This document shows, in pieces, positions 40,976-49,561 of a DNA stretch of 64,000 bases. The notes under the pieces are model-generated. The model was not told the DNA's origin. It worked only from the letters and a program-made list of their open reading frames with translations, and did no database searches. The translations under genes and the position numbers were made by a program. The stretch covers positions 1 to 64,000 of the forward strand of contig CAAEMZ010000017.1 in assembly GCA_900757195.1 (NCBI GenBank), read 5' to 3'. Each line of letters opens with the position of its first letter. Position 1 is the stretch's first letter. This stretch comes from Lachnospiraceae bacterium (GTDB taxonomy: Bacteria; Bacillota; Clostridia; Lachnospirales; Lachnospiraceae).

Positions 40976-42150
40976 AATGATAAACCTCCCGCAATCTTTT
41001 TGCATCCAAGTTTGAAGGTATAAATGATGCCGTCATCTTTGACACTCTGAATACCTCCGAGAATCTTACCCGGAAGAAACGTAATCATTTTACCAATTTT
41101 ATAAGAATAGGAATTCTGAATCTCACGTACCGCTTTGGATGTGTAGGCCGGCTGGTTCAGCGCTTTCTGCGTATAATAAGCGACCGGATCATCCACCAGT
41201 TTTTTTACGTCCTTCCACTTATAGCTTTCAAAATATTTCGGGTTCATAGTGCCCTTTTCAAAGTCATCCCTGAATTCCAGCGCCGCGCGCTCAATAAAAA
41301 TGTATTTATATTTCGGCGCCAGTCTGCCGAAATTCCACATGTAGGAATCGTATTTGATCCGTTTATTCACACATTCCAGACGTCCCCGGTTCACCGGGTT
41401 TGTATCCAGGAATCTCTGCATTTCTTCGTATTCATCACATACACAGAACACTTTTCCCGGAGAATTTACCGAAGAATTTTCATTATCCTGGCGATAGTGA
41501 AGGAAGGCATCCCGGATTAACTGAACGCGTTTTGCCAGCGCCATCACTTTAAAATTAAAGCTGGCATCCTGGAAAGAAGCTCCCGGCGTTTCGTTGAAAC
41601 GGATATTGTTTTCCCGGATAAAATCCTTCCGGTAAATTGCAGACCAAATGGTCGGTTTAATATTGAAAAATTCAACCATTTCCATCGGCGCTTTAAAATC
41701 CGTCGCCGGGCGGAAGGTCACGCCTTCCCTCGCCTTGGAGACAATTTCCACCTTTTCATTCCGTTCTCTCGGAATGGAATAATAATAATAAAAACCGGAT
41801 TTGACCACATCCAGATGATTCTCGGATGCAATTTTATACAGCTTTTCGAACATATCCGGTTCCGCATAATCATCCGATTCCACGATTCCGATGTACTCGC
41901 CTTCGGCCATATCAAAACCGCGGTTCATGGAATTACCATAGCCGCTGTTCGGTTTTGTAATCACCTTAACTCTGCTGTCTTTATCCATATACTCCCGGAT
42001 AATGGCCGGAGACGTATCTGTAGAACCATCATCCACACATATAATTTCAATATCTTTTAACGTCTGGGTAATAATGCTGTCCAGACACTGATGTAAATAT
42101 TTTTCAACGTTATAAATCGGTACAACGATCGATACTTTTGGTTTTGCCAT
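40948..42150 (-). CDS. Glycosyltransferase family 2 protein
   Basis: A 400-residue GT2 enzyme. SIVVPIYNVEKYLHQCLDSI starts the GT-A domain, with IICVDDGSTDTSPAI near residue 35 and GYIGIVESDDYAEPD near 85-100 (DxD-like SDD). The last 150 residues form an extra domain with YIFIERAALEFRDDFEKG and a basic tail. It lies directly downstream of the ABC ATPase gene by 16 nt. It is similar in build to the neighbour at 40037, which suggests an ancient duplication. Confidence 0.87.
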   Translation of the reverse strand: MAKPKVSIVVPIYNVEKYLHQCLDSIITQTLKDIEIICVDDGSTDTSPAIIREYMDKDSRVKVITKPNSGYGNSMNRGFDMAEGEYIGIVESDDYAEPDMFEKLYKIASENHLDVVKSGFYYYYSIPRERNEKVEIVSKAREGVTFRPATDFKAPMEMVEFFNIKPTIWSAIYRKDFIRENNIRFNETPGASFQDASFNFKVMALAKRVQLIRDAFLHYRQDNENSSVNSPGKVFCVCDEYEEMQRFLDTNPVNRGRLECVNKRIKYDSYMWNFGRLAPKYKYIFIERAALEFRDDFEKGTMNPKYFESYKWKDVKKLVDDPVAYYTQKALNQPAYTSKAVREIQNSYSYKIGKMITFLPGKILGGIQSVKDDGIIYTFKLGCKKIAGGLSLWKNGRKSR

Positions 42151-42166
42151 AATTTTCCTCCTAAAC

Positions 42167-42907
42167 CTATCTATTTACCTGCATATATTCGTCGCAGACG
42201 TCATCCACCAGACCGCTCTTACGCACGTGGCCCTTTTCCAGCCAGATGGCATGATCGCACAGCTTCTTTACAGAATTAATATCGTGGGAAACATACAACA
42301 GGGTCGTTCCGCCCCCCAGCATCTCTTCCATTCGCTGGTAGCACTTCTGCTGGAACTGATAATCGCCGACGGATAAAATCTCATCCACGATCAGTATATC
42401 CGGCCGGACCATCGTCGCGATGGCAAAACCGAGCCGGGCCTGCATACCGGATGAAAAATTCTTGATCGGCACATCTAAAAACTGATGAAGCTCCGCAAAA
42501 TCGACGATCTCATCAAAATGCTCCTGCATAAATTTCCGGGAATGACCGAGGACGGTCCCGTTCAGGAAAATATTTTCCCGGGCGGTCATATTATAGTCAA
42601 ATCCCGCGCCCAGCTCGATCAGCGGCGCAATGCTGCCGTTAATCTGTATACTTCCTTTATAGGGCCTTAATATACCGCAGGCCGCTTTCAAAAGGGTCGA
42701 TTTCCCGGAACCGTTCACGCCGATCAGCCCCCAGGACTCGCCCCGTCTGACTTTCAGATCCACATCCTGAAGCGCCAGGAACTCCTGAAACATCAATTCA
42801 CGTTTCACTAATTTTACAAAATATTCTTTTAAATCATTGATTTTTTCCGACGCCAGGTTAAACCGTATCGTCAGGTGATCAATATCCACAACGTATTCTT
42901 GTTCCAT
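42167..42907 (-). CDS. Polysaccharide ABC transporter ATPase (Wzt/TagH-like)
   Basis: An ATPase of 246 residues. Walker A is GVNGSGKSTLLKAACG near residue 60, the signature is NFSSGMQARLGFAIATM near 149, and Walker B is DILIVDEILSVGD near 170. IAPLIELGAGFDYNMTARENIFLNG is the O-antigen/teichoic-acid exporter block. It lacks the C-terminal carbohydrate-binding domain of E. coli O9a Wzt, so substrate recognition or capping must work differently. It forms the exporter with the permease gene 11 nt upstream. Confidence 0.92.
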   Translation of the reverse strand: MEQEYVVDIDHLTIRFNLASEKINDLKEYFVKLVKRELMFQEFLALQDVDLKVRRGESWGLIGVNGSGKSTLLKAACGILRPYKGSIQINGSIAPLIELGAGFDYNMTARENIFLNGTVLGHSRKFMQEHFDEIVDFAELHQFLDVPIKNFSSGMQARLGFAIATMVRPDILIVDEILSVGDYQFQQKCYQRMEEMLGGGTTLLYVSHDINSVKKLCDHAIWLEKGHVRKSGLVDDVCDEYMQVNR

Positions 42908-42918
42908 CTACTGCACTC

Positions 42919-43707
42919 CTAGAAATATAAAATAAATTTATCCTGCGACTTTTTAAACACAAACAGCCCGAAGATCAGCATCACAAATGCAAAGATCCAT
43001 CCGCCCCAGAATATCCGCGCCGTCGGGAAACATCCATAAAGCACCAGGTCTCTGAAGTGTTCAACATAATAAAATGCCGGGTTCACCCAGGTCACCACCG
43101 TCTGCAGCCATCCCGGAAGCAGTTCCAGCGGATAGAATAACGGCGTCAGATACTGCCATGCCACCATAAAGGCGCCGTAAATATACTGCATATCCCGGAA
43201 AAATACATTGGCCGCAGAAAGGAAAAATCCAAGTCCGCAGGCAAAGATGTACACCTGAATGACGAGAACAGGAATCGCCAGCATATACGGTGTAAACGCC
43301 GTCCGGGTAACAAGCATCACCAGCAGCAGCGCTCCGAGGGAAAATACAAAATCTACCATGGTACTTGTAATCCTCGATAAAGTAAAAATATACTTCGGCA
43401 CATAAATCTTCTTAATCAGCGCCGAGTTGTCCAACACCGAATACATGGCCATCGTCGTTGAATTCCGGATGAAATCAAAGACGGCCTGTCCGGACAAAAG
43501 ATATACCGGGAAATTTTCAATTCCGGCCCGGAACATATGGGAAAATACAATCGTCATTACAATCATAATGAGCAATGGATTCAATATGCTCCAGAGGTAT
43601 CCGAGAAAACTGCGCCGGTATTTCAGTTTCAAATCCCGGACGACAAGCTCCCTCAATAAATCCTTGTACTTAAAAAATGTGTTGATACGGTCTCTCATCA
43701 GTTCCAT
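42919..43707 (-). CDS. Polysaccharide ABC transporter permease (Wzm/TagG-like)
   Basis: An ABC-2 permease of 262 residues with six hydrophobic segments. The N-terminal amphipathic part is LLRELVVRDLKLKYRRSFLG, followed by YLWSILNPLLIMIVMTIVFS. RNSTTMAMYSVLDNSALIKK and YLTPLFYPLELLPGWLQTVV are typical of exporters for lipid-linked glycans. It moves the finished polymer across the membrane with the Wzt-like ATPase. AAGGAG precedes the ATG. Confidence 0.9.
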   Translation of the reverse strand: MELMRDRINTFFKYKDLLRELVVRDLKLKYRRSFLGYLWSILNPLLIMIVMTIVFSHMFRAGIENFPVYLLSGQAVFDFIRNSTTMAMYSVLDNSALIKKIYVPKYIFTLSRITSTMVDFVFSLGALLLVMLVTRTAFTPYMLAIPVLVIQVYIFACGLGFFLSAANVFFRDMQYIYGAFMVAWQYLTPLFYPLELLPGWLQTVVTWVNPAFYYVEHFRDLVLYGCFPTARIFWGGWIFAFVMLIFGLFVFKKSQDKFILYF

Positions 43708-43769
43708 AACAGGAATCTCCTTAATTATAATATCGTTAATTTTGTCTTCTGCAGACGCCCCTCAGGGAA

Positions 43770-44774
43770 TCAATAGGAATTACGGCGTCCCTTAAAAGCG
43801 AGGACGACCACCGGAAAAGCCAGAAAACGGCTGCGCCGCATCAGCCAAACCGCTTTATTTTTCACACTGGCGTAGGCTTCCGGATTCCTGTTTTTAATAA
43901 AAGCATCCAAAGCCATCGTCTTTCGCCGCATCCCGCTGCCCAGCGGAAAACTGATATATATCTTCATCTGGCTTGTCAGCAGCTCCCCGATCGCCCCGTT
44001 CATATAGCGCCGCTGAGCCGGAGTCATCCGGCCGCACATCCGCTCCGCATACTTTTCAAGGCGCAGCAAAACATGCAGATGATTTTTCAGATTCGCCTGC
44101 ATTTTTTTAATCGACATACTCTGGTTTGGACGTCCCAGACGGTAACAGTAGACCGAAGGCTCTAAAAAGAGACATGTGTCCACATAGGGTATCGGAAACA
44201 GCACGTATTCCATATCCACGTAAAACATATGCTCATCAATCTTCATCTTCATTTTCCGGAGTATCTCCGTCTTAATCGTCATGGCATGGATATTGATGAG
44301 CGTCTTTCCCGCCACATCTTCCAGGCGGTAAATCCTGCCATATTCGAATCCTTCAAAAGGACGCTCCTGACGTTTTGTCGGAAGCTTTGTCTCATGATCC
44401 ACCCATGTGTAATTATTTCCGATCACATCCACATCCAGACGCTTTAACATCTTCACCAGTTTTCGGAAATTTTCCGTATCCACCCAGTCATCACCGTCAA
44501 CGACCTTAAAATATCTTCCGGCAGCTTCCTGAATCCCCCGGTTGATCGTCGAACCATGGCCGCCGTTTTTCTTCGTGATTACACGAAACGTCTGCGGATA
44601 ACGCACCTCAAAGCTTCTTCCGATTTCCTCTGTCGAATCCGTGGATTCATCATTGACAATAAGAACCTCCACTTCTTCCATAATATCCGGATGGATAAAG
44701 GATTTCAGCGTGTCCGCCAGATATGCCTCCACATTATAACTCGGTACAACCACAGTTAATACTTTTTCATTCAT
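43770..44774 (-). CDS. Glycosyltransferase family 2 protein
   Basis: First gene of the polysaccharide operon, 334 residues. LTVVVPSYNVEAYLADTLKS opens the GT-A domain. VLIVNDESTDSTEEIG near residue 38 and YFKVVDGDDWVDTENF near 85-100 (DxD-like DGDD) hold the nucleotide-sugar site. The C-terminal part is basic (RRKTMALDAF; LMRRSRFLAF). The start at MNEKVL is behind AAGGGAAG; an upstream in-frame ATG was rejected. A strong promoter lies 46 nt upstream. Confidence 0.87.
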   Translation of the reverse strand: MNEKVLTVVVPSYNVEAYLADTLKSFIHPDIMEEVEVLIVNDESTDSTEEIGRSFEVRYPQTFRVITKKNGGHGSTINRGIQEAAGRYFKVVDGDDWVDTENFRKLVKMLKRLDVDVIGNNYTWVDHETKLPTKRQERPFEGFEYGRIYRLEDVAGKTLINIHAMTIKTEILRKMKMKIDEHMFYVDMEYVLFPIPYVDTCLFLEPSVYCYRLGRPNQSMSIKKMQANLKNHLHVLLRLEKYAERMCGRMTPAQRRYMNGAIGELLTSQMKIYISFPLGSGMRRKTMALDAFIKNRNPEAYASVKNKAVWLMRRSRFLAFPVVVLAFKGRRNSY

Positions 44775-44819
44775 ATGGCTTCCCTTTCTGGATTTTTTAT
44801 TCTTTATTAGCATCTTTTT

Positions 44820-44848
44820 ATTTTAAAGCTTTTATGCAGGTTTGTCAA
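44820..44848 (-). promoter_or_regulatory. Sigma-A-type promoter of the polysaccharide operon
   Basis: On the minus strand there is consensus TTGACA (44843-44848), a 17-nt spacer and TAAAAT (44820-44825). A perfect palindrome CAACGAAACCCGTTG (44846-44860) overlaps the -35 box and may be an operator. Confidence 0.7.
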
Positions 44849-45000
44849 CGAAACCCGTTGGTTTGCCCGGTCTGCGCATCTTCTGACTTTAAAAAATAAA
44901 AAGACTTTAAAATCCTTACCGTCTGATTTACTACACCTTTCCAAAATTTTTGTATCCGTTAGAAATCTCCTTAAAAGCCAAAAAATTATCTTAATCACAG

Positions 45001-45050
45001 AAAAAAACAAAAGATGCGGAAAAGTTTTAAATCAAACTTTTCCGCATCTT
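45001..45050 (-). terminator. Terminator downstream of tRNA-Pro
   Basis: AAGATGCGGAAAAGTTT (45011-45027) pairs perfectly with AAACTTTTCCGCATCTT (45034-45050). The minus strand continues TTTGTTTTTTT. It follows the tRNA 3' end by 11 nt. Confidence 0.85.
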
Positions 45051-45061
45051 CTTTACATGAA

Positions 45062-45135
<74 letters not shown>

Positions 45136-45264
45136 ATGTGCTTTACTATTCTACCTCCTTTTCGAAAAAAAAGCAAGCGGTAATTTGAATTTTGTGAAAT
45201 TATTTTCCAGAAAAAATTAACAAATTCTTCACATTATGCCCACATACTTTTCACAGGACATGGA

Positions 45265-45408
45265 TATACTATAACCATCAAAAAGATAATTGTTTCCGAA
45301 CAATTTCATTTTGATTGATTTTTTTCATAACATCCATTCATGAGAATGGATTCTCCCCCTTTTTTATGATACGAATACTAAGAAAAGCCGCTCACCACGG
45401 CTTTTTTT
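45265..45408 (+). ncRNA. Candidate small RNA (three hairpins, last one terminator-like)
   Basis: Between tRNA-Pro and topB lie, in order, TATACT (45265-45270), a perfect hairpin AATTGTT-TCCG-AACAATT (45288-45305), a perfect hairpin ATCCATTC-ATGA-GAATGGAT (45332-45351), and AAAAGCCG/CGGCTTTT (45383-45405) followed by T. No ORF fits. The -35 region is poor, so transcription is uncertain, and the last hairpin could simply end topB on the other strand. The gap 45136-45447 holds nothing else that I can identify. Confidence 0.35.
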
Positions 45409-45447
45409 AGTGTCTGCCGCACCGCATCCGGCGCGGCAGATGTCATC

Positions 45448-47577
45448 TTATTCTTTTAAATTCAGTTTCGCAAAGGCTTCCGCAAAAGCGTTATTCAGCG
45501 GCTGTTCCGCCTCTTTTTTCTGCTTATTCAGATATTTCTGAACATCCCGCTTGCTGACCCCGGCGCCTTCTTTTTTACGCCGGTCCTGGAAAACGGACAG
45601 TTTTTCTTTGTATCCACAGGCACAGATAAAGGTCTGGGCATCACCTTTCCCGTACATTTCCATCCGTTTATGACACTTCGGACATCTCGCATTGGTCGTT
45701 CGGGCTACGGTTTCCCGATAGCCACATTCTCTGTCCTGACAGACAAGCATCCGGCTGTTTCTGCCTTTCACAGACAGCATCCGTTTGCCGCACTGCGGAC
45801 ACTTGGTATTTGTCAGATTTTCATGCCGGAATTTGCCGTCGCCGCCCCGGATTTCTGAAACAACCGCTTCCGTGTAGACCCGGATATCCCGGATAAAGGC
45901 ATCTTTTTTCAGACGGCCTTCGGATATATCCATAAGCTTCTTCTCCCAGTCTGCTGTCAGCGCCGGCGCTTTCAAATCCTCCGGCACCAGTTCCAGAAGC
46001 TGACGGCCTTTGGATGTCACATGAATATCCTTTTCCTTTTTCTCCATAAGAAATGTATGAAACAGTTTGTCGATAATGTCCGCCCGGGTGGCCACCGTGC
46101 CGAGGCCGCCCTTCTCCATGGCCGTCAGAAGGGTTGCTTCGTTATAATATGCCGGAGGTTTTGTCCGCCCTTCATTAATTTTTACCGACCGCACGGGTTC
46201 TGTCATACCTTCCTTCATTTCCGGAAGAAGCTGCTCACGGATATCGTCCTCCGCTTCATCCTCGACAATGTCTTCATAGGCCGCCTGCCATCCCGGCTGT
46301 TTCATCCTCCGGCCTTTTGCCGTGAAGATTTCCCCGCCGCAGATGCCTTTCAGCGTCGTCTGTTCGTATTCACACGGCGGATAGAGTACCGCCGCAAACC
46401 GCCGGACCACCAGATCATAGATTTTCCGCTCATCGCTGGTCATGTACTCCAACTGGACAAACTGCTCCGTCGGTATAATGGCATGATGATCCGATACCTT
46501 ACTGTCATCGACAAAACTCTTATTGACACGAATCGGCTGAACCGTCAGTTTCCCCACGATTTTCCGGTAAGGTCCGACACCGCAGGCTTTAAGACGCTCC
46601 TTTAAGGTCTCCGCCACATCCTTTCCTATGTATCTGGAATCGGTTCTCGGATAGGTCAGCACTTTATGATTTTCATAAAGGCGCTGCATAATATTTAACG
46701 TTTCCTTCGCCGAAAAACCAAACTTTTTATTGGCATCCCGCTGAAGCTCTGTCAGATCGTAAAGTCCCGGTGCAAAGGTTTTTTTCGTCGTTCGGTGGAC
46801 TTCCTTCACCGTCAGTTTTTCCCCGTTCACCTGATTGAAAATCTGCTCTATACGTTCTTTACTGAAGGTCCGGCTCCCCCCGGATTTCTTATCCTGCCAT
46901 GTCCAGGAAACGCCGGCGCCGGAAAGGGTCAGACCATAGTAGGTCTCCGGTTTAAATTCCCGGATCTGCCGTTCTCTCTGGTCGATCATCGATAATGTGG
47001 GCGTCTGCACCCGGCCGCAGGATAACTGAGCGTTATACTTGCAGGTCAACGCTCTTGTGCCGTTGATCCCCACCAGCCAGTCCGCTTCTGCCCGGGCCTC
47101 CGCCGCCGCATAAAGATTCATATAGGCGCGTCCGTCCTTCAGATGGGCAAATCCTTCCCGAATCGCCTTATCCGTCACCGAAGAAATCCAGAGACGCTTT
47201 ACCGGTTTACGGCTTCCGGCCTTTGCCAGAATCCAGCGGGCCACCAGCTCACCCTCCCGTCCCGCGTCCGTCGCGATAACAATATCACCGATGTCCTTCC
47301 GGTAAAGATGATTTTTCACCGTCTGATACTGCCTGCCCGTCTGTTTAATCACAACGAGCTGGAATTTTTCCGGCATCATCGGCAGATCCTTCATCTCCCA
47401 GGCCTTATATTTTGCATCGTAAGCTTCCGGGTCCGCCAGCGTCACCAGATGCCCCAGCGCCCAGGTGACCACGTATTTGTCCCCTTCCAAAGCGCCCTGA
47501 TTATTTTTTGAACACTTCAAAACCCGGGCAATATCCCTGCCCACCGAAGGTTTTTCCGCGATAACTAATGTTTTCAT
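45448..47577 (-). CDS. topB: DNA topoisomerase III
   Basis: A type IA topoisomerase of 709 residues. The TOPRIM start is MKTLVIAEKPSVGRDIARVL and its acidic part is VIATDAGREGELVARWIL near residue 80-97. The catalytic Tyr lies in VLTYPRTDSRYIG near 305. Zinc-ribbon pairs close the protein (CPQCGKRML, VCQDRECGY, CPKCHKRM, CACGYKEKL). It decatenates DNA intermediates. Start: ATG behind AAGGAAGGGA; a longer in-frame start was rejected. The gene lies in an ordinary chromosomal context here, without conjugation genes beside it. Confidence 0.94.
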   Translation of the reverse strand: MKTLVIAEKPSVGRDIARVLKCSKNNQGALEGDKYVVTWALGHLVTLADPEAYDAKYKAWEMKDLPMMPEKFQLVVIKQTGRQYQTVKNHLYRKDIGDIVIATDAGREGELVARWILAKAGSRKPVKRLWISSVTDKAIREGFAHLKDGRAYMNLYAAAEARAEADWLVGINGTRALTCKYNAQLSCGRVQTPTLSMIDQRERQIREFKPETYYGLTLSGAGVSWTWQDKKSGGSRTFSKERIEQIFNQVNGEKLTVKEVHRTTKKTFAPGLYDLTELQRDANKKFGFSAKETLNIMQRLYENHKVLTYPRTDSRYIGKDVAETLKERLKACGVGPYRKIVGKLTVQPIRVNKSFVDDSKVSDHHAIIPTEQFVQLEYMTSDERKIYDLVVRRFAAVLYPPCEYEQTTLKGICGGEIFTAKGRRMKQPGWQAAYEDIVEDEAEDDIREQLLPEMKEGMTEPVRSVKINEGRTKPPAYYNEATLLTAMEKGGLGTVATRADIIDKLFHTFLMEKKEKDIHVTSKGRQLLELVPEDLKAPALTADWEKKLMDISEGRLKKDAFIRDIRVYTEAVVSEIRGGDGKFRHENLTNTKCPQCGKRMLSVKGRNSRMLVCQDRECGYRETVARTTNARCPKCHKRMEMYGKGDAQTFICACGYKEKLSVFQDRRKKEGAGVSKRDVQKYLNKQKKEAEQPLNNAFAEAFAKLNLKE

Positions 47578-47599
47578 CTGTCCCTTCCTTTCTGTCCGC

Positions 47600-48475
47600 T
47601 TACAGCGAATCGCCGGAAACCGGCTTAAAACCTTCACCGAGAATCTGGCTCACTTCACTGACAATAAAAAAAGCATCCGGATCAATTTCCCGGACAATCC
47701 GCTTAATCTGTCCGAATTCAGACTTCCGCGCCGCACACAGAAGCACTTCCCGTTCCTTCATCGTATAGGCGCCGACGCCCTTTAAAATCGTTGCCCCCCG
47801 GTCAATATCTGTAAATATCCGCTCTGTAATTTCCTTGTTTTTATCCGAAAAAATGAGAAACATCTGGCCATGCTCACTGCCGTAAACAATACTGTCGATG
47901 ACCTTTGTCTGAAAAAACAGCGCGATCACCCCGAAAAGCCCCGCTTCGATATTTCGGAAAACCAGTACCGAAAACGCCAGTACCAGGCCGTCCACAAGCA
48001 TCAGCGTCCGTCCGATCGGGATATGGGGAAATTTCACCTGAAGTAAAAAGGAGATGGCATCGGTGCCCCCGGTGGAAAATCCCCTCAAAAAAATCAGCCC
48101 AAGACCTGCACCCACGAAAATGCCGCCAAAAACCGACCCAAGAAGCCGTTCGCCCATATACATCGGCAGCCACGGTGTCACCACATAATCCAGAATTACG
48201 GAGTTCAGCAGAACCGCGCCAAAGGACTGGAGCGTATATTTTCTTCCGAGATATCTCCAACTCAGAATAAAAATCGGCACATTCATCAGAAATGTACTGA
48301 GGCCGATCGGCATTCCCCAGAGATACCGGACCAGAATACCCAGACCGGACAGGCCGCCCGGAGCGATATTTGCCGGCACAAGAAAACAATGCACACCCAC
48401 CGACATGATAAAAATACCGCTGAACTCAAATATTAAATCAATGAGTCGTTCCTTCCCTCTATAAGTTTTTTCCAT
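47600..48475 (-). CDS. YitT family membrane protein (DUF161/DUF2179)
   Basis: A 291-residue protein with five N-terminal TM segments (FSGIFIMSVGVHCFLVPANI; APGGLSGLGILVRYLWGMPI), the YitT_membrane part, and a C-terminal DUF2179 domain from about residue 210 (MFLIFSDKNKEITERIF; GATILKGVGAYTMKEREVLL). DUF2179 resembles a ligand-binding ACT/GlnB-like fold. The family is thought to be an inner-membrane transporter; its substrate is unknown. It sits 22 nt upstream of the topB start and may share its transcript. Confidence 0.87.
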   Translation of the reverse strand: MEKTYRGKERLIDLIFEFSGIFIMSVGVHCFLVPANIAPGGLSGLGILVRYLWGMPIGLSTFLMNVPIFILSWRYLGRKYTLQSFGAVLLNSVILDYVVTPWLPMYMGERLLGSVFGGIFVGAGLGLIFLRGFSTGGTDAISFLLQVKFPHIPIGRTLMLVDGLVLAFSVLVFRNIEAGLFGVIALFFQTKVIDSIVYGSEHGQMFLIFSDKNKEITERIFTDIDRGATILKGVGAYTMKEREVLLCAARKSEFGQIKRIVREIDPDAFFIVSEVSQILGEGFKPVSGDSL

Positions 48476-48542
48476 AATATTTCCTCCAAGTTTTATTTAG
48501 TATATCCACTTCTGAAAAAAGAATCCTGTAGACATTATACAT

Positions 48543-48585
48543 AAAACAAAACGAAGAGTAAACGCTTAAAGTCTTACTCTTCGTT
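48543..48585 (-). terminator. Terminator of the nucleoside transport operon
   Basis: ACGAAGAGTAA (48551-48561) pairs with TTACTCTTCGT (48574-48584); the minus strand continues TTTGTTTTAT. It follows the last permease gene by 20 nt. Confidence 0.8.
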
Positions 48586-48604
48586 GTTGTATTATATTAA
48601 AGTT

Positions 48605-49546
48605 TTAACGGCTGCCCCGGATATATGGTTTGCTCAGAGCCTCCGGCTCATTGCTCCGTCCGATGGAGCCTAAAAGGGCAATTAATGTAATAATGTAAGG
48701 CAGCATTGCCAGCGCCTGAGCCGGCAGCGGCACGCCCACCGCCTGGAGACGGATCTGGAGCGCATTGGCGCCGCCAAAGATCAGCGCCGCGCCGAAGGTT
48801 CCCACCGCCGTATATCTTCCGAGAATAACGGCCGCCAGCGCGATATATCCCCGGCCGGAAGTCATATTCTCCGTAAATACACCGAGCTGCACAAGCACCA
48901 GATAAGCGCCGCCGATGCCGCCGAGAATACCATTGACAATCATGGCAATATACTGATATTTATGTACCGGGATTCCTGCCGCATCCGCCGCCCTCGGATG
49001 TTCACCGATGGCTTCAAATGCAAGCCCCTTCGCCGTCTTTTTATAAAAAATCGTAATGAGCACAATCAGCACATATAAAATATAGGTGAAGATATCCTGA
49101 TTGAACAGCGCATCGCCAATCAGCGGAATCTCGCTGAGTATCGGAATTTTAATGGTCGAAAATGTCGTAATCTGCTGATAGCTCTGGCCTTCCTTCAATA
49201 TCTTGGCCAGGAAACTGGTCACACCCAGCACAAACATGTTGATGGCAATACCGCTGACCGACTGGTTCTGGGCCAGCTTAATGGACAGCACCGCATGAAT
49301 CATGCTGACAAGAACGCCGCCTAAAATACCGCAGATAAGGCCGATCCCCAAATTTCCCGAAAACAGCGCTCCGGCAAAGGAGAAAAAGGCGCCGCTCAGC
49401 ATCACGCCTTCCATACCGATATTTAAAATTCCCGTTTTCTCTGCAACCATTTCACCCAGCCCCGCATACAGGAGCGGCACGGCCATACGCACCATGGCAG
49501 AGAAAAAGGCTGTAAAAAATCCAATGGTTAAAATCTGTTCAAGCAT
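48605..49546 (-). CDS. BMP-type nucleoside ABC transporter permease (NupQ/YufQ-like)
   Basis: A permease of 313 residues with eight or nine TM segments. The block PLLYAGLGEMVAEKTGILNIGMEGVML near residue 24 is the family signature. FEAIGEHPRAADAAGIPVHK near 180 is the ATPase-contact loop, and FTENMTSGRGYIALAAVILGRYT near 227 is also conserved. Related transporters (NupNOPQ of B. subtilis, BmpA systems) take up purine nucleosides such as guanosine. It is the last gene of the operon. Confidence 0.9.
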   Translation of the reverse strand: MLEQILTIGFFTAFFSAMVRMAVPLLYAGLGEMVAEKTGILNIGMEGVMLSGAFFSFAGALFSGNLGIGLICGILGGVLVSMIHAVLSIKLAQNQSVSGIAINMFVLGVTSFLAKILKEGQSYQQITTFSTIKIPILSEIPLIGDALFNQDIFTYILYVLIVLITIFYKKTAKGLAFEAIGEHPRAADAAGIPVHKYQYIAMIVNGILGGIGGAYLVLVQLGVFTENMTSGRGYIALAAVILGRYTAVGTFGAALIFGGANALQIRLQAVGVPLPAQALAMLPYIITLIALLGSIGRSNEPEALSKPYIRGSR

Positions 49547-49561
49547 TTCTTTTTCTCCTTT

